The notes: generated from the sequence alone by a model not told the origin. Counted from the first letter of the stretch, positions 45,702 to 54,649 are shown. The stretch is 64,000 nt of DNA from Flavobacterium gelidicaeli (GCF_013294005.1 NZ_JABSNK010000002.1:372001-436000); one strand, 5' to 3'. Program-made: numbers and translations.

Positions 45702-46172
45702 CTAAAGACCGTTTGCCTTTTGAAGTATAGAAAGCATGGCCTTTGCTCGAATAACCGAATGCTGCTGAAAAATAATCGAAGTATCAGTTCCTAAGATGGT
45801 TACCGTAGGATAGACCACTTGACCGTTTATAGTTGCTAATGCTGCTGCCAACTCATGAATCCCAGTATTGGTGCCCGTTGGTTTGAAATTGAAGGCATGA
45901 TTATTAAAAATTATTTGCTCTTTGGTTTCGGCATCAAAGGACACGAAATAAAAATTATAGTTCAACTCTGCAACCACTTCTTTGTTTTTAAAAGTGCTGT
46001 TTTCCATCATTTTGCAGTAGTTGCACCACGAGGTATGAATGAAAACTACGATGGGTTTTGGGTTGGCTTTTGATAATTGTTCGGCTTCTTGAAACGTATG
46101 CGTTTTTAATTGCGCAAAACCAGATGGCATTGTGCAAAATAAAATGAGTAGTAAGAGTAGTGTATTTTTCAT
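45702..46172 (-). CDS. Secreted thioredoxin-family protein
   Basis: The 156-residue protein has a signal peptide ending SGFAQ and a thioredoxin-like domain with the redox motif HTSWCNYCKMMEN (about 48-60), then ATINGQVVYPTVTIL containing the cis-proline. It should act on disulfides in the periplasm. It begins 13 bases after the TonB receptor gene, so the two are co-transcribed and probably share the metal-dependent control. Confidence 0.9.
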   Translation of the reverse strand: MKNTLLLLLILFCTMPSGFAQLKTHTFQEAEQLSKANPKPIVVFIHTSWCNYCKMMENSTFKNKEVVAELNYNFYFVSFDAETKEQIIFNNHAFNFKPTGTNTGIHELAAALATINGQVVYPTVTILGTDTSIIFQQHSVIRAKAMLSILQKANGL

Positions 46173-46185
46173 GCGAATTTTATAA

Positions 46186-48438
46186 TTACTTCAAGGTATA
46201 GCGTACTCCAAAGAAAGAGCGCACACCTTGATTGGGTCCATACACATACGAAGGATCAAATGTTAAGGCATATGGATTATCTGGAGTTGCTTGTACATTG
46301 CCGCTGCTATCAAACTGTACATTTTTATCAAATGGGTCATTTGCTCTGGCAATAATGAAAGGGTTTCCTTTGTTTGGGGTCCAATTCAGCAAGTTTTTTA
46401 CACCCGCATAGATTTCCACATTCTTTAATTTATTAAATGTAAATTGAATATTTTGAATGCTCCATGTAGGCGAGTATTCTTGTCTTGGATCTAAATTTCC
46501 CAATAATGGCAAACGCATCGGTCCATAGACATTACCTGTGTAGTCAACATCAAGAAATAATTTATTGATTCGGTACGAAATCGCCCAAGTAGCCGAGAAT
46601 TTCTCGGTCAAAATTTGTTGTGTGGTAATACCATTTTCAGTTTTGGATACATCCATATACGTTGCCCCAAGAATCATTTTCAAGCCATTGTTGAACACAA
46701 AATCAAGATTGGCGCTAACTCCTTTTGTTACGGCATGGCCATCTAGATTTTTATAGATGATTTGGTTGGGATTGGTATCGTAATCTGGAATAATCGAATT
46801 GCTAAATCGCGTGTACCAAGCCGTTGTTTCTAGCCCAATGAAGTTTCCATTGTTGGTATAAAACTTTTTCAGGTAATTTATGTTGGCATTAATAGAACGT
46901 TCTGGTTTTAAATCTTCGAGAACAATAACGTCTCTTGATCCAGTTAGTGCGGCATGCTCTTCGGTAAAAAGGTTGACGATTCTAAAACCCGTTCCTGTAT
47001 TGAAACGGAGAATGTTATTGTCATTGATTTTCCACTTGTAAGCAAATCTTGGTGTAAAAATATTTCCATGGTTGTTGTTGTAATCGTAACGCGCTCCTAA
47101 CAAAATTTTGTGTTTGTCGTTGAATGCGATTTCGTCTTGAACAAACAAACTCGGAATCCAGTTTACATCTTCCGTTACTGTTGCGGTGGTGTTGTCATCA
47201 TAATACTGGTAACGCAGAGCGGTTCCAAAAAGCAAATCGTGTTTGTTGATTTTTTTATCCCAAGTCAATTGTCCAAAACCAATGCGCTGTTTTGCTAAAT
47301 AGGGCGTGTTTCCATAAACCGAGTTTTGATCGTGGTCTGTATAAGAGAACGAAAAAAGCATCTTCTCTACCGTAGGCAATTCGTAGGCGCCCAATAGTTC
47401 CCAACGTCTGGTATAGATACTTTCTCCGTAGACTTCATCGCCTCCGCGAAAGCCTTTATTCCATTGCAATTCGCCACCCCATCGGTCTTCATAGAAAAAA
47501 CGTCCGGCGAGTGAGAGTTGCTTGTTGCTCTTTCGATTAAAATTCCATTTTTGAAAAACGGAGATGCGGTCTTGCAAAGTCACATCGGTAAAATTATCGT
47601 TATTGTTGTCAACGGGATTACTATAATTAAAATAGTTCACCCCCGTTAGAACAGAAGCTGTTTTGCCTATGTTTCCTTTAAAACCTAGGTCTACATTGAG
47701 TTCGCCATAATCTGTAATAAAAGAATCTGCTGAAAATACAGGAGCGTTTGTTGGATTTTTAGTGATAATATTAATCAATCCACCCACGGCTTCGCTACCA
47801 TAAAGCGAAGAGGCTGGGCCTTTGACGATTTCAATGCGTTCTAAAAGCGAATTCGGAATTCCAGATAATCCATAAACCGTAGACAAACCGCTCACGATAG
47901 GCATACCGTCAATGAGCACTAAGGTATAAGGTCCTTCCAACCCGTTAATGTGAATGTCTCCCGTGTTGCAAACATTACAGTTCAATTGCGGACGCACACC
48001 GTTTACATTTTGCAAGGCTTCAAATATATTTGATGTTGGGTTTTTCTTGAAAAACGTAGGCTTGTACACTTCAATAGGAACCGGACTTTCTAAACGGCTA
48101 ACCGGTTTCATTGTTCCTGTGATGACTACTTCGTCTAGGGAATTGTCTTCTCTTAATTTGATGTCAAGAACGGTTTCGATGCTGTCTATAAGAGTAATTT
48201 GTCGCTTTTCTGTTCGAAAGCCAGTGTAGGAAACGGCGATTTCGTAATCACCTTCGGCCAAATCTTTTATAAAATAATTTCCATTGGCATCTGAAACTAT
48301 AGATTTTGATGCTTTATTGATCAAAATATTCGCTTGTGGCAATGGCATTCCATCTGCGGTAACTGTTCCTTTTAGACCCGATTGAGCAAAGGAAATGCTT
48401 GTTAAGAGTAGTAATAAGGCGACTTTTAAGGTTTTCAA
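46186..48438 (-). CDS. TonB-dependent outer-membrane receptor, probably for a metal complex
   Basis: The 750-residue protein has a signal peptide, an N-terminal CarboxypepD_reg domain (about 20-100), a plug (about 115-230) with NVNGVRPQLNCNVCNTGDIHINGLEG and LIDGMPIVSG, and a 22-strand barrel ending in FFGVRYTLK. The C-N-V-C pair in the plug is unusual and could touch the cargo. It is divergent from the Nramp gene, and a palindrome covers its -7 box, so a manganese or iron ligand is likely. Confidence 0.92.
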   Translation of the reverse strand: MKTLKVALLLLLTSISFAQSGLKGTVTADGMPLPQANILINKASKSIVSDANGNYFIKDLAEGDYEIAVSYTGFRTEKRQITLIDSIETVLDIKLREDNSLDEVVITGTMKPVSRLESPVPIEVYKPTFFKKNPTSNIFEALQNVNGVRPQLNCNVCNTGDIHINGLEGPYTLVLIDGMPIVSGLSTVYGLSGIPNSLLERIEIVKGPASSLYGSEAVGGLINIITKNPTNAPVFSADSFITDYGELNVDLGFKGNIGKTASVLTGVNYFNYSNPVDNNNDNFTDVTLQDRISVFQKWNFNRKSNKQLSLAGRFFYEDRWGGELQWNKGFRGGDEVYGESIYTRRWELLGAYELPTVEKMLFSFSYTDHDQNSVYGNTPYLAKQRIGFGQLTWDKKINKHDLLFGTALRYQYYDDNTTATVTEDVNWIPSLFVQDEIAFNDKHKILLGARYDYNNNHGNIFTPRFAYKWKINDNNILRFNTGTGFRIVNLFTEEHAALTGSRDVIVLEDLKPERSINANINYLKKFYTNNGNFIGLETTAWYTRFSNSIIPDYDTNPNQIIYKNLDGHAVTKGVSANLDFVFNNGLKMILGATYMDVSKTENGITTQQILTEKFSATWAISYRINKLFLDVDYTGNVYGPMRLPLLGNLDPRQEYSPTWSIQNIQFTFNKLKNVEIYAGVKNLLNWTPNKGNPFIIARANDPFDKNVQFDSSGNVQATPDNPYALTFDPSYVYGPNQGVRSFFGVRYTLK

Positions 48439-48469
48439 AATATATTTTTTAGGTTACTGTTAATATTAA

Positions 48470-48533
48470 ATTTAGGCAAATCTAAAAATTATATTTGATT
48501 TAGCAAAAAAACATAATTATATTTGCCTCAAAT
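48470..48533. promoter_or_regulatory. Divergent promoters with two MntR/DtxR-type operators
   Basis: TTTAGGCAAATCTAAA (48471-48486) is a near-palindrome over the minus-strand -7 box TAGATTTG (48477-48484) of the TonB receptor gene. ATTTGCCTCAAAT (48521-48533) is a palindrome over the plus-strand -7 box TATATTTG (48518-48525) of the Nramp gene. Both contain ATTTGCCTNAAAT, in opposite orientation. The DtxR-family gene at 50514 is the obvious candidate binder. Confidence 0.6.
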
Positions 48534-48542
48534 AGTTATTAA

Positions 48543-50414
48543 ATGGGTAAGTCATTAGAAGAGGTAAACGAGTCCGTTTCCACTCAGAATAAGAAATCAG
48601 TTTTTCGTAAAATATTAGCATTTTTTGGTCCTGCATATTTAATAAGTGTAGGATATATGGACCCAGGAAACTGGGCAACCGATCTAGCAGGAGGAAGCCA
48701 GTTTGGCTATTCTTTACTATGGGTTTTATTAATGAGTAATATCATGGCGCTGCTATTACAAAGTTTAAGTGCTCGATTGGGAATCGTTACCCAACGCGAT
48801 TTAGCGCAGGCATCACGAGAGACATATTCTCCGTTTATCAATTATATCTTGTATTTCTTGGCAGAGATTGCGATTGCTGCCTGTGATCTTGCTGAGGTTT
48901 TAGGTATGGCGATTGGTATCAATTTACTATTTGATATTCCGTTGATCGAAGGAGTGATGATTACGGTTCTAGATACCTTTCTATTGCTATTTTTAATCAA
49001 TAAAGGAATTCGAAAAATGGAAGCCTTTATCATTGCTTTAGTCTTGGTAATTGGAGTTTCTTTTGTATTCGAAATGTTCTTTGCCCAACCCGAATTAGAT
49101 AAAGTGATGCTGGGATTAATTCCAACAATGCCTAACGAAACCGCTTTATACATTGCCATTGGTATCATTGGTGCTACGGTGATGCCGCATAATTTATATT
49201 TACACTCCTCACTGGTGCAAACCCGAAAATTTGATCGATCAAAGGAAGGAATCAAACAAGCCTTGAAATATAATTTTATCGACTCGACTATTGCCTTAAA
49301 CTTAGCGTTTTTTGTGAACGCCGCTATTTTAATTTTGGCTGCAGCCACATTTTACAAAGTCGGGATGCATAACGTGGCCGAAATTCAAGACGCACACAAA
49401 TTTTTACAACCGTTGCTGGGTACAAAATGGGCACCTATTTTATTTGCAGTTGCCTTAATCGCCGCAGGACAAAGTTCTACCATTACGGGAACTCTTGCGG
49501 GGCAAATCATCATGGAAGGTTATTTGAATTTAAGAATCCAACCTTGGGTTCGTCGTATCGTAACGCGTTTAATTGCCATCGTTCCTGCAGTAGTGGTGAT
49601 CACTATTTTTGGAGAAGGTGTAACCGGAAAATTATTGATTTTTAGTCAGGTGATCTTGAGTTTGCAATTGGGATTTGCCATTATACCGTTGATTCACTTT
49701 GTGAGTGATAAATCAAAAATGCGCGGATTTCATATTGGTAAATGGACACAAATTGCTTCTTGGATTGTCGCTTCGATCATCGTTATCTTGAACGGGAAAT
49801 TAGTTCTTGACGAAATCACAGGATGGCTTGAAACAGCCGAAAATCCAATTATTCTATGGCTTACCGTAGTTCCGCTAGCTTTTGCTTTCTTGATTTTGCT
49901 GCTATATATCGTGATCAAGCCTTTTATATCTAAGTCAAAAGCCGACTTTCATAATCACTCCCCGCATAATTTAAAGCTGCGTTTTTCTAAATCTAAAGAT
50001 TATGATAAGAAGAATATAGCCGTTACAGTTGATTTCTCTGCTGCTGATGAGGCTGCTTTAAATAGTGCATTTGAACTAGGAGGGAAGCAGGCAAAATACA
50101 CGTTAATACATATTGTAGAAACTGTAGGAGCTTTAATGTATGGAGAGCACATTGATGATCACGAGACTTTAGTTGACGAGAAATTACTTGAGGAATACAA
50201 AGAAATGTTATTCGAAAAAGGATTTAATGTCAGTATTCAGCTTGGTTTTGGTAAGCCTAATAAAGTAATTCCAACAATTATAAATGAAGGCGAATTTGAC
50301 ATTTTAGTAATGGGAACACACGGTCATACTGGTTTCAAGGATTTGATTTTTGGAACTACTGTAGATAAATTGAGACATAAAATTACTATTCCGCTATTAA
50401 TTGTAAGAGAATAA
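48543..50414 (+). CDS. mntH: Nramp divalent metal transporter fused to a universal stress protein domain
   Basis: The 623-residue protein has an Nramp core of about 11 helices (about 20-465). The metal-binding motifs are MDPGNWATDL (about 40-49) and VMPHNLYLHSSLVQTR. The last 145 residues form a cytoplasmic UspA domain with VDFSAADEAAL and the ATP-type loop GTHGHTGFKDLIFGTT. The core should import Mn2+ (or Fe2+) with protons. The Usp tail may sense ATP or stress and gate transport, which is inference. Confidence 0.94.
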   Translation: MGKSLEEVNESVSTQNKKSVFRKILAFFGPAYLISVGYMDPGNWATDLAGGSQFGYSLLWVLLMSNIMALLLQSLSARLGIVTQRDLAQASRETYSPFINYILYFLAEIAIAACDLAEVLGMAIGINLLFDIPLIEGVMITVLDTFLLLFLINKGIRKMEAFIIALVLVIGVSFVFEMFFAQPELDKVMLGLIPTMPNETALYIAIGIIGATVMPHNLYLHSSLVQTRKFDRSKEGIKQALKYNFIDSTIALNLAFFVNAAILILAAATFYKVGMHNVAEIQDAHKFLQPLLGTKWAPILFAVALIAAGQSSTITGTLAGQIIMEGYLNLRIQPWVRRIVTRLIAIVPAVVVITIFGEGVTGKLLIFSQVILSLQLGFAIIPLIHFVSDKSKMRGFHIGKWTQIASWIVASIIVILNGKLVLDEITGWLETAENPIILWLTVVPLAFAFLILLLYIVIKPFISKSKADFHNHSPHNLKLRFSKSKDYDKKNIAVTVDFSAADEAALNSAFELGGKQAKYTLIHIVETVGALMYGEHIDDHETLVDEKLLEEYKEMLFEKGFNVSIQLGFGKPNKVIPTIINEGEFDILVMGTHGHTGFKDLIFGTTVDKLRHKITIPLLIVRE

Positions 50415-50419
50415 TAATT

Positions 50420-50497
50420 AGGAGCTATTTCCTGCTTTCCGCTATATCTTGCTCTTTTTAAGAAAAAAGAGCAAGGATGCCGCTGCAATCAGGGCTA
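50420..50497 (+). repeat. Dispersed structured repeat, copy 4
   Basis: It begins AGGAGCTATTTCCTGCTTTC, contains the stem TTGCTCTTTTT with AAAAAAGAGCAA, and ends GGATGCCGCTGCAATCAGGG then CTA. It lies between the Nramp and regulator genes. Confidence 0.88.
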
Positions 50498-50513
50498 AAA
50501 ACACAAAGACACC

Positions 50514-51167
50514 ATGACACTTTCCGAAGAAAATTATTTAAAAGCAATATACCATCTCACCGTAATTTCTAACACTGATGTGAGTACTAATGCCATTGCC
50601 GAAATGATGGAGACAAAAGCTTCATCAGTAACCGACATGCTTAAAAAGCTAGCCGAAAAGGATTTGGTTAATTATATAAAATACCAAGGCGTTTCCTTAA
50701 CAGATCAAGGGAAACTTGCTGCTAAAATGATCGTTCGAAAACACCGTTTATGGGAGGTTTTCTTAGTGGAGAAATTAGATTTCTCTTGGGATGAGGTACA
50801 CGATGTAGCCGAGCAATTAGAACACATAAAATCAGAGAAATTGATCAATAAGTTAGACGATTTCTTGGGTAATCCTACCGAAGATCCGCATGGAGATCCT
50901 ATACCAAATGCACAAGGTGAAATTTTTAAAATTGAAAAGCAGTTGCTTTCTGAGTTGACTGTTGGTCAAAAGGGAATGTGCGTAGGAGTCAAAGACACAT
51001 CGTCAGAATTTTTAAAATACTTAGACAAGCAAGAGATTGCTTTGGGCTCAAAAATAGAAATTATAGGTAAAGAGAGTTTTGATTTGTCTTTAAAAATAAA
51101 AGTCGAAGGTCGCAACTTGACTATTTCCAACAAAATAGCAAGCAATTTGTTTGTTAAATTAAATTAG
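50514..51167 (+). CDS. mntR: DtxR/MntR family metal-dependent transcriptional repressor
   Basis: The 217-residue regulator has an N-terminal winged helix (about 1-65: SEENYLKAIYHL, STNAIAEMMETKASSVTDML, the DtxR-type recognition helix) and a dimerisation/metal domain (about 66-140: HRLWEVFLVEKL, DPHGDPIPN). A C-terminal FeoA-like SH3 domain (about 148-217) is also present, as in longer DtxR members. It should repress metal uptake when Mn2+ or Fe2+ is sufficient, most likely the Nramp and TonB receptor genes upstream. Confidence 0.92.
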   Translation: MTLSEENYLKAIYHLTVISNTDVSTNAIAEMMETKASSVTDMLKKLAEKDLVNYIKYQGVSLTDQGKLAAKMIVRKHRLWEVFLVEKLDFSWDEVHDVAEQLEHIKSEKLINKLDDFLGNPTEDPHGDPIPNAQGEIFKIEKQLLSELTVGQKGMCVGVKDTSSEFLKYLDKQEIALGSKIEIIGKESFDLSLKIKVEGRNLTISNKIASNLFVKLN

Positions 51168-51222
51168 GATTTATGGACTACTTTTCGTACCTTATACTAA
51201 GTTAAATAACAATATTAAAATT

Positions 51223-51888
51223 ATGAAATACAAAATTACTTTACTCGCTTTATTATCAATTAGTTTAAGTTATTCTCAATCAATAATGCCAAAAGCGGTA
51301 ACTCAAGAGATGAGTGCTGGATCGCAACCTGGAATTACAGTTTATATGGCTAATGTTTCTGAGGATAACATTGAAGATGCAATTGAAGAAGTTACGAAGC
51401 CTTATAAAGGGAAAGAGACCAAAATTAGAAAGTCGGATGAGTTTTATTTAGACAATGCTACAATAGAACAAATTAGCCCAAATACAATAGATATACACCA
51501 AGTTGTAGCAAAAGATGGTAATGGTTATAATTATACTGCTTTCTTCAATTTAGGAGGTTTGTTTCTTGATAATGCCTATAGTCCTGAAAAGTTTCAATAT
51601 GCAACTAATATTGTCAAAAGTATTGCTGTAAAAGCAACTGAATTGCATATGGACGAAGTATTAGAATCAGAAAACAAAGTCTTAGAAGGTTTAGAAAATG
51701 ATAAAGTGAAATTAGCTAAGGGTTCTGAAAAACTAGAAAAGAACATTAAGAAAGCAAAAGACTTAATTAAAGACAGTGAAGATGAAATCAAAGAAAACGC
51801 TAAAGTGATGGCAAGTAAAACTGCCGAGATAGAAACGCAACGTCAAAAATTAATTAAGTTACAAGACATTAAAAAGATGCTTAACTAA
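51223..51888 (+). CDS. Secreted coiled-coil protein of unknown function
   Basis: The 221-residue protein has a signal peptide ending LSYSQ. An N-terminal domain (about 20-135) with GITVYMANVSEDNIEDAIEE and YNYTAFFNLGGLFL follows. A C-terminal 75-residue Lys/Glu-rich helix (about 145-221) is predicted to form a coiled coil. No known family is recognised. It may be an envelope factor. It has its own terminator and no clear link to the metal genes beside it. Confidence 0.75.
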   Translation: MKYKITLLALLSISLSYSQSIMPKAVTQEMSAGSQPGITVYMANVSEDNIEDAIEEVTKPYKGKETKIRKSDEFYLDNATIEQISPNTIDIHQVVAKDGNGYNYTAFFNLGGLFLDNAYSPEKFQYATNIVKSIAVKATELHMDEVLESENKVLEGLENDKVKLAKGSEKLEKNIKKAKDLIKDSEDEIKENAKVMASKTAEIETQRQKLIKLQDIKKMLN

Positions 51889-51910
51889 TAGCTTCTATTT
51901 TAATCGTAAA

Positions 51911-51949
51911 AAAAAACGCAAAGTAGTATTGAGCTGCTTTGCGTTTTTT
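51911..51949 (+). terminator. Terminator after the coiled-coil protein gene
   Basis: AAAAAACGCAAAGTAG (51911-51926) pairs with CTGCTTTGCGTTTTTT (51934-51949) around a seven-base loop. Confidence 0.88.
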
Positions 51950-52102
51950 GTTTGTTATAAATTTATTGAATAGACTAAGCTAAACTACTTCCCTATAAGT
52001 CCAATCTAATATTATTACTTCGGTCGTAGCCGAGACGCAACAGCGATTCTAAACTCCATTCCAACGAACAATTAGACTCTTTTATAAAAAGCATTGGTAT
52101 AA

Positions 52103-52228
52103 TTAGTGGCAACCACAATCATCAGTACCGCAGCTTTTATCAGATTTCTTCTTTTTAAAAAAATACTTTTTTGTTAAAAACCCTAGGGCTAAACCAAGGA
52201 TTATAAAGGCTATAATTTCTTGTAACAT
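52103..52228 (-). CDS. FeoB-associated Cys-rich small membrane protein
   Basis: A 41-residue frame runs from the ATG at 52228 to the TAA at 52103: an N-terminal membrane helix (MLQEIIAFIILGLALGFL), a basic linker KKYFFKKKKSDKS and a Cys-rich tail CGTDDCGCH. This is the standard layout of the small proteins found after feoB (PF12669 type). It starts seven bases after the feoB stop. The cysteines may pass Fe2+ or stabilise FeoB. Confidence 0.88.
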   Translation of the reverse strand: MLQEIIAFIILGLALGFLTKKYFFKKKKSDKSCGTDDCGCH

Positions 52229-52235
52229 ACTCTTT

Positions 52236-54335
52236 TTATTTTAAAATTTGGTAGGCAATAAGCGCTACGATATAAGCAAAGCCGCTCATGAAAATTAGTT
52301 GCCCTACAGGCCATTTCCAAGAGTTGGTTTCTTTTTTTGTTATAGCCAGTGTACTGGCGCATTGTAATGCAAAAGCATAAAATAATAATAAGGATATTCC
52401 TGAGGCAAAATTAAATACTTTCTCTCCAGTTACAGGATTGATTTCAGCAGCCATTTTATTTTTTATAGTGTCGTCGTTATCACTACCACCTACACTGTAG
52501 ATTGTGGCTAGTGTTCCTACAAATACTTCTCTAGCAGCAAAAGAACTAATAATGGCAATTCCTATTTTCCAATCGTATCCTAAGGGTGAAATAACAGGCT
52601 CAATGGATTTACCCATGATTCCTATATAGGAGTTTTCTAATTTATAAGAAGCGATTTTGTTTTCTAATTCTACTGGAGTTAAAGCAACGTTTTCTATTTT
52701 TGATTGGATAATTTCTTCGGCATTATTAAATTTCTTTCCAGGTCCATAAGATGCAAGAAACCATAGCACAATAGAGATTGCTAAAATGATCTTACCAGCA
52801 CCGTAAACAAAGGCTTTTGTTTTTTCGATTACATTAATGGCTACGTTTTTAAACATAGGCAGTTTGTAATTGGGCATCTCCACCACAAAAAATGTTTTGC
52901 CTTTTATTTTCATCACTTTATTCAACGCATAAGCTGATAATATAGCCATACCAAAACCTAATAAATATAACAACATTAAGGTTAGACCTTGCAAGTTAAA
53001 AATGCCTAAAACGTGCGTGTCTGGAATTACAAGTGCAATAATAATGGCATAAACTGGTAATCTAGCTGAACAGGTTGTAAATGGTGTTACCAGAATAGTG
53101 ATTAAGCGTTCTTTCCAGTTTTCGATATTTCGAGTTGCCATAATAGCGGGAATGGCGCAAGCGGTTCCTGAGATTAATGGTACCACGCTTTTTCCTGATA
53201 ATCCAAAATTACGCATGATTTTATCCATCAAGAAAACAACTCTACTCATATACCCACTTTCTTCTAATATGGATATAAAAAGAAATAAGAAAGCAATTTG
53301 AGGAATGAAAATTAAGATTCCACCAATACCAGGAATAATTCCTTGAGATATTAAATTGGTCAACACCCCAGGAGGCAACGATACACTTGCTAAAGCACTT
53401 AAAGAGGCAAAAGTAGAGTCAATAAACTCCATTGGAACTTTAGACCATTCAAATATAGATTGAAAAATAACAAACAAAATCGCAAAGAAAATTGCGTAAC
53501 CCCAAATTTTATGTGTTAGCACTCGATCTAGTTTTGATCTAAAATCTTTTGCAACAGAAGCATCAACATTTAATCCTACTTTTAAGGTGTCGTTAATAAA
53601 CTGATACCTTTTGATGGTTTCTTTTTGCTGTAAGCGTTTCAAGTCTGAATGTGACTTGGTAAACGAACTGTTAATTTCTTTTCGCTCTAGGTTCAAGAAG
53701 TTAACATCTTGAGTGATCACAAGCCATAATTTGTACAAAAGTTGTCCTGGGAATGCTTTGCGCAAGCTATCAAAATATTCTGGATCAATTATAGATGCAT
53801 TCAAGCAGGGTTCGCTTGAAATGGTTTTGTAAGTAATTATTAATTTTTTTAATTCGTCTATTCCAAAGCCTTTTCGAGAACTAACTAAAGCAATTTTGGT
53901 CTTTAAATGTTCTTCTAAATACGGAATATCAAGAGTAATTCCTTTGTGTTCCATTCTGTCAGCCATATTAATGACTAAAATAGTAGGGATTTCAAGGTCT
54001 TTTATTTGGGTAAAAAGTAATAAATTACGTTTTAGATTTTCAACATCGGTAACTACAAGAGCAACATCAGGATATAATTTATCATTTTTATTTAAAAGTA
54101 ATTCTATTACTACGTTTTCATCAATAGAACTCGCATTCAAACTATAGGTTCCGGGTAAGTCTAGGATGTTTGCTTTAACATTATTAGGTAATTTACAAAA
54201 CCCAATTTTTTTCTCCACAGTAATTCCAGGATAGTTTCCCACTTGTTGGTTTAATCCAGTCAATTGATTAAAAACTGACGTTTTACCTACATTAGGATTC
54301 CCAATTAAAGCAACATTTATATTTTGATTAATCAT
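52236..54335 (-). CDS. feoB: Ferrous iron transporter FeoB
   Basis: The 699-residue protein has a GTPase domain (about 1-170) with P-loop GNPNVGKTSVFNQLTG, LDLPGTYSL and INMAD. A helical linker and the membrane domain with two Gate motifs follow (EESGYMSRVVFLMD and SGTACAIPAIMATR; SSFAAREVFVGTLATIY). It imports Fe2+ across the inner membrane. It is preceded by feoA with a single base between and followed by its Cys-rich partner. Confidence 0.97.
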   Translation of the reverse strand: MINQNINVALIGNPNVGKTSVFNQLTGLNQQVGNYPGITVEKKIGFCKLPNNVKANILDLPGTYSLNASSIDENVVIELLLNKNDKLYPDVALVVTDVENLKRNLLLFTQIKDLEIPTILVINMADRMEHKGITLDIPYLEEHLKTKIALVSSRKGFGIDELKKLIITYKTISSEPCLNASIIDPEYFDSLRKAFPGQLLYKLWLVITQDVNFLNLERKEINSSFTKSHSDLKRLQQKETIKRYQFINDTLKVGLNVDASVAKDFRSKLDRVLTHKIWGYAIFFAILFVIFQSIFEWSKVPMEFIDSTFASLSALASVSLPPGVLTNLISQGIIPGIGGILIFIPQIAFLFLFISILEESGYMSRVVFLMDKIMRNFGLSGKSVVPLISGTACAIPAIMATRNIENWKERLITILVTPFTTCSARLPVYAIIIALVIPDTHVLGIFNLQGLTLMLLYLLGFGMAILSAYALNKVMKIKGKTFFVVEMPNYKLPMFKNVAINVIEKTKAFVYGAGKIILAISIVLWFLASYGPGKKFNNAEEIIQSKIENVALTPVELENKIASYKLENSYIGIMGKSIEPVISPLGYDWKIGIAIISSFAAREVFVGTLATIYSVGGSDNDDTIKNKMAAEINPVTGEKVFNFASGISLLLFYAFALQCASTLAITKKETNSWKWPVGQLIFMSGFAYIVALIAYQILK

Positions 54336-54336
54336 T

Positions 54337-54576
54337 TTAAAGTTGGATTTTGATTAATTCAACTTCTATTTCGGCTGCCGTTTCTACACGAATGGCTAAA
54401 TGAGAGCCATTAATATCCAAATACAAAGGATCACCAAAGGGTGCTATTTGTAACAACTCCACAGTATTGCCAGGCAAACAACCCATTTCAAGTAGTTTCA
54501 ATGGAATAACATCTATATCAAAATCTTTGATAATGGCTTTCTCTCCTTTTTTTAGTGAATTTATCGTGGTACGCAA
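54337..54576 (-). CDS. feoA: FeoA family SH3-like protein
   Basis: The 79-residue protein has the FeoA signature LKKGEKAIIKDFD, KLLEMGCLPGNTVELLQIAP and FGDPLYLDINGSHLAIRVETA. It partners FeoB. The start is a TTG at 54576 (RTTINSLKKGE): an in-frame stop lies two codons upstream, and the next ATG would remove half of the protein, so the rare start codon is well supported. Confidence 0.92.
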   Translation of the reverse strand: MRTTINSLKKGEKAIIKDFDIDVIPLKLLEMGCLPGNTVELLQIAPFGDPLYLDINGSHLAIRVETAAEIEVELIKIQL

Positions 54577-54602
54577 GTCTTATTTAGATTGAATTAAGAT
54601 TG

Positions 54603-54645
54603 CAAAAATACGGATTATAAAAGAAAAACGAATGATATTTATCAT
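54603..54645 (-). promoter_or_regulatory. feoAB promoter with Fur-like palindrome
   Basis: TATTTTTG on the minus strand (54603-54610) fits the -7 box, 26 bases before the feoA start. ATGATATTTATCAT (54632-54645) is a 6-2-6 palindrome upstream of it and differs from the TGATAATTATCA sites at 3299 and 17596 at one base in its core. Confidence 0.55.
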
Positions 54646-54649
54646 TTTT

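Noticed and set aside
48842..49348. Minus-strand frame of 168 codons
   Set aside because: It is antisense to the Nramp gene; the real gene has all family motifs.
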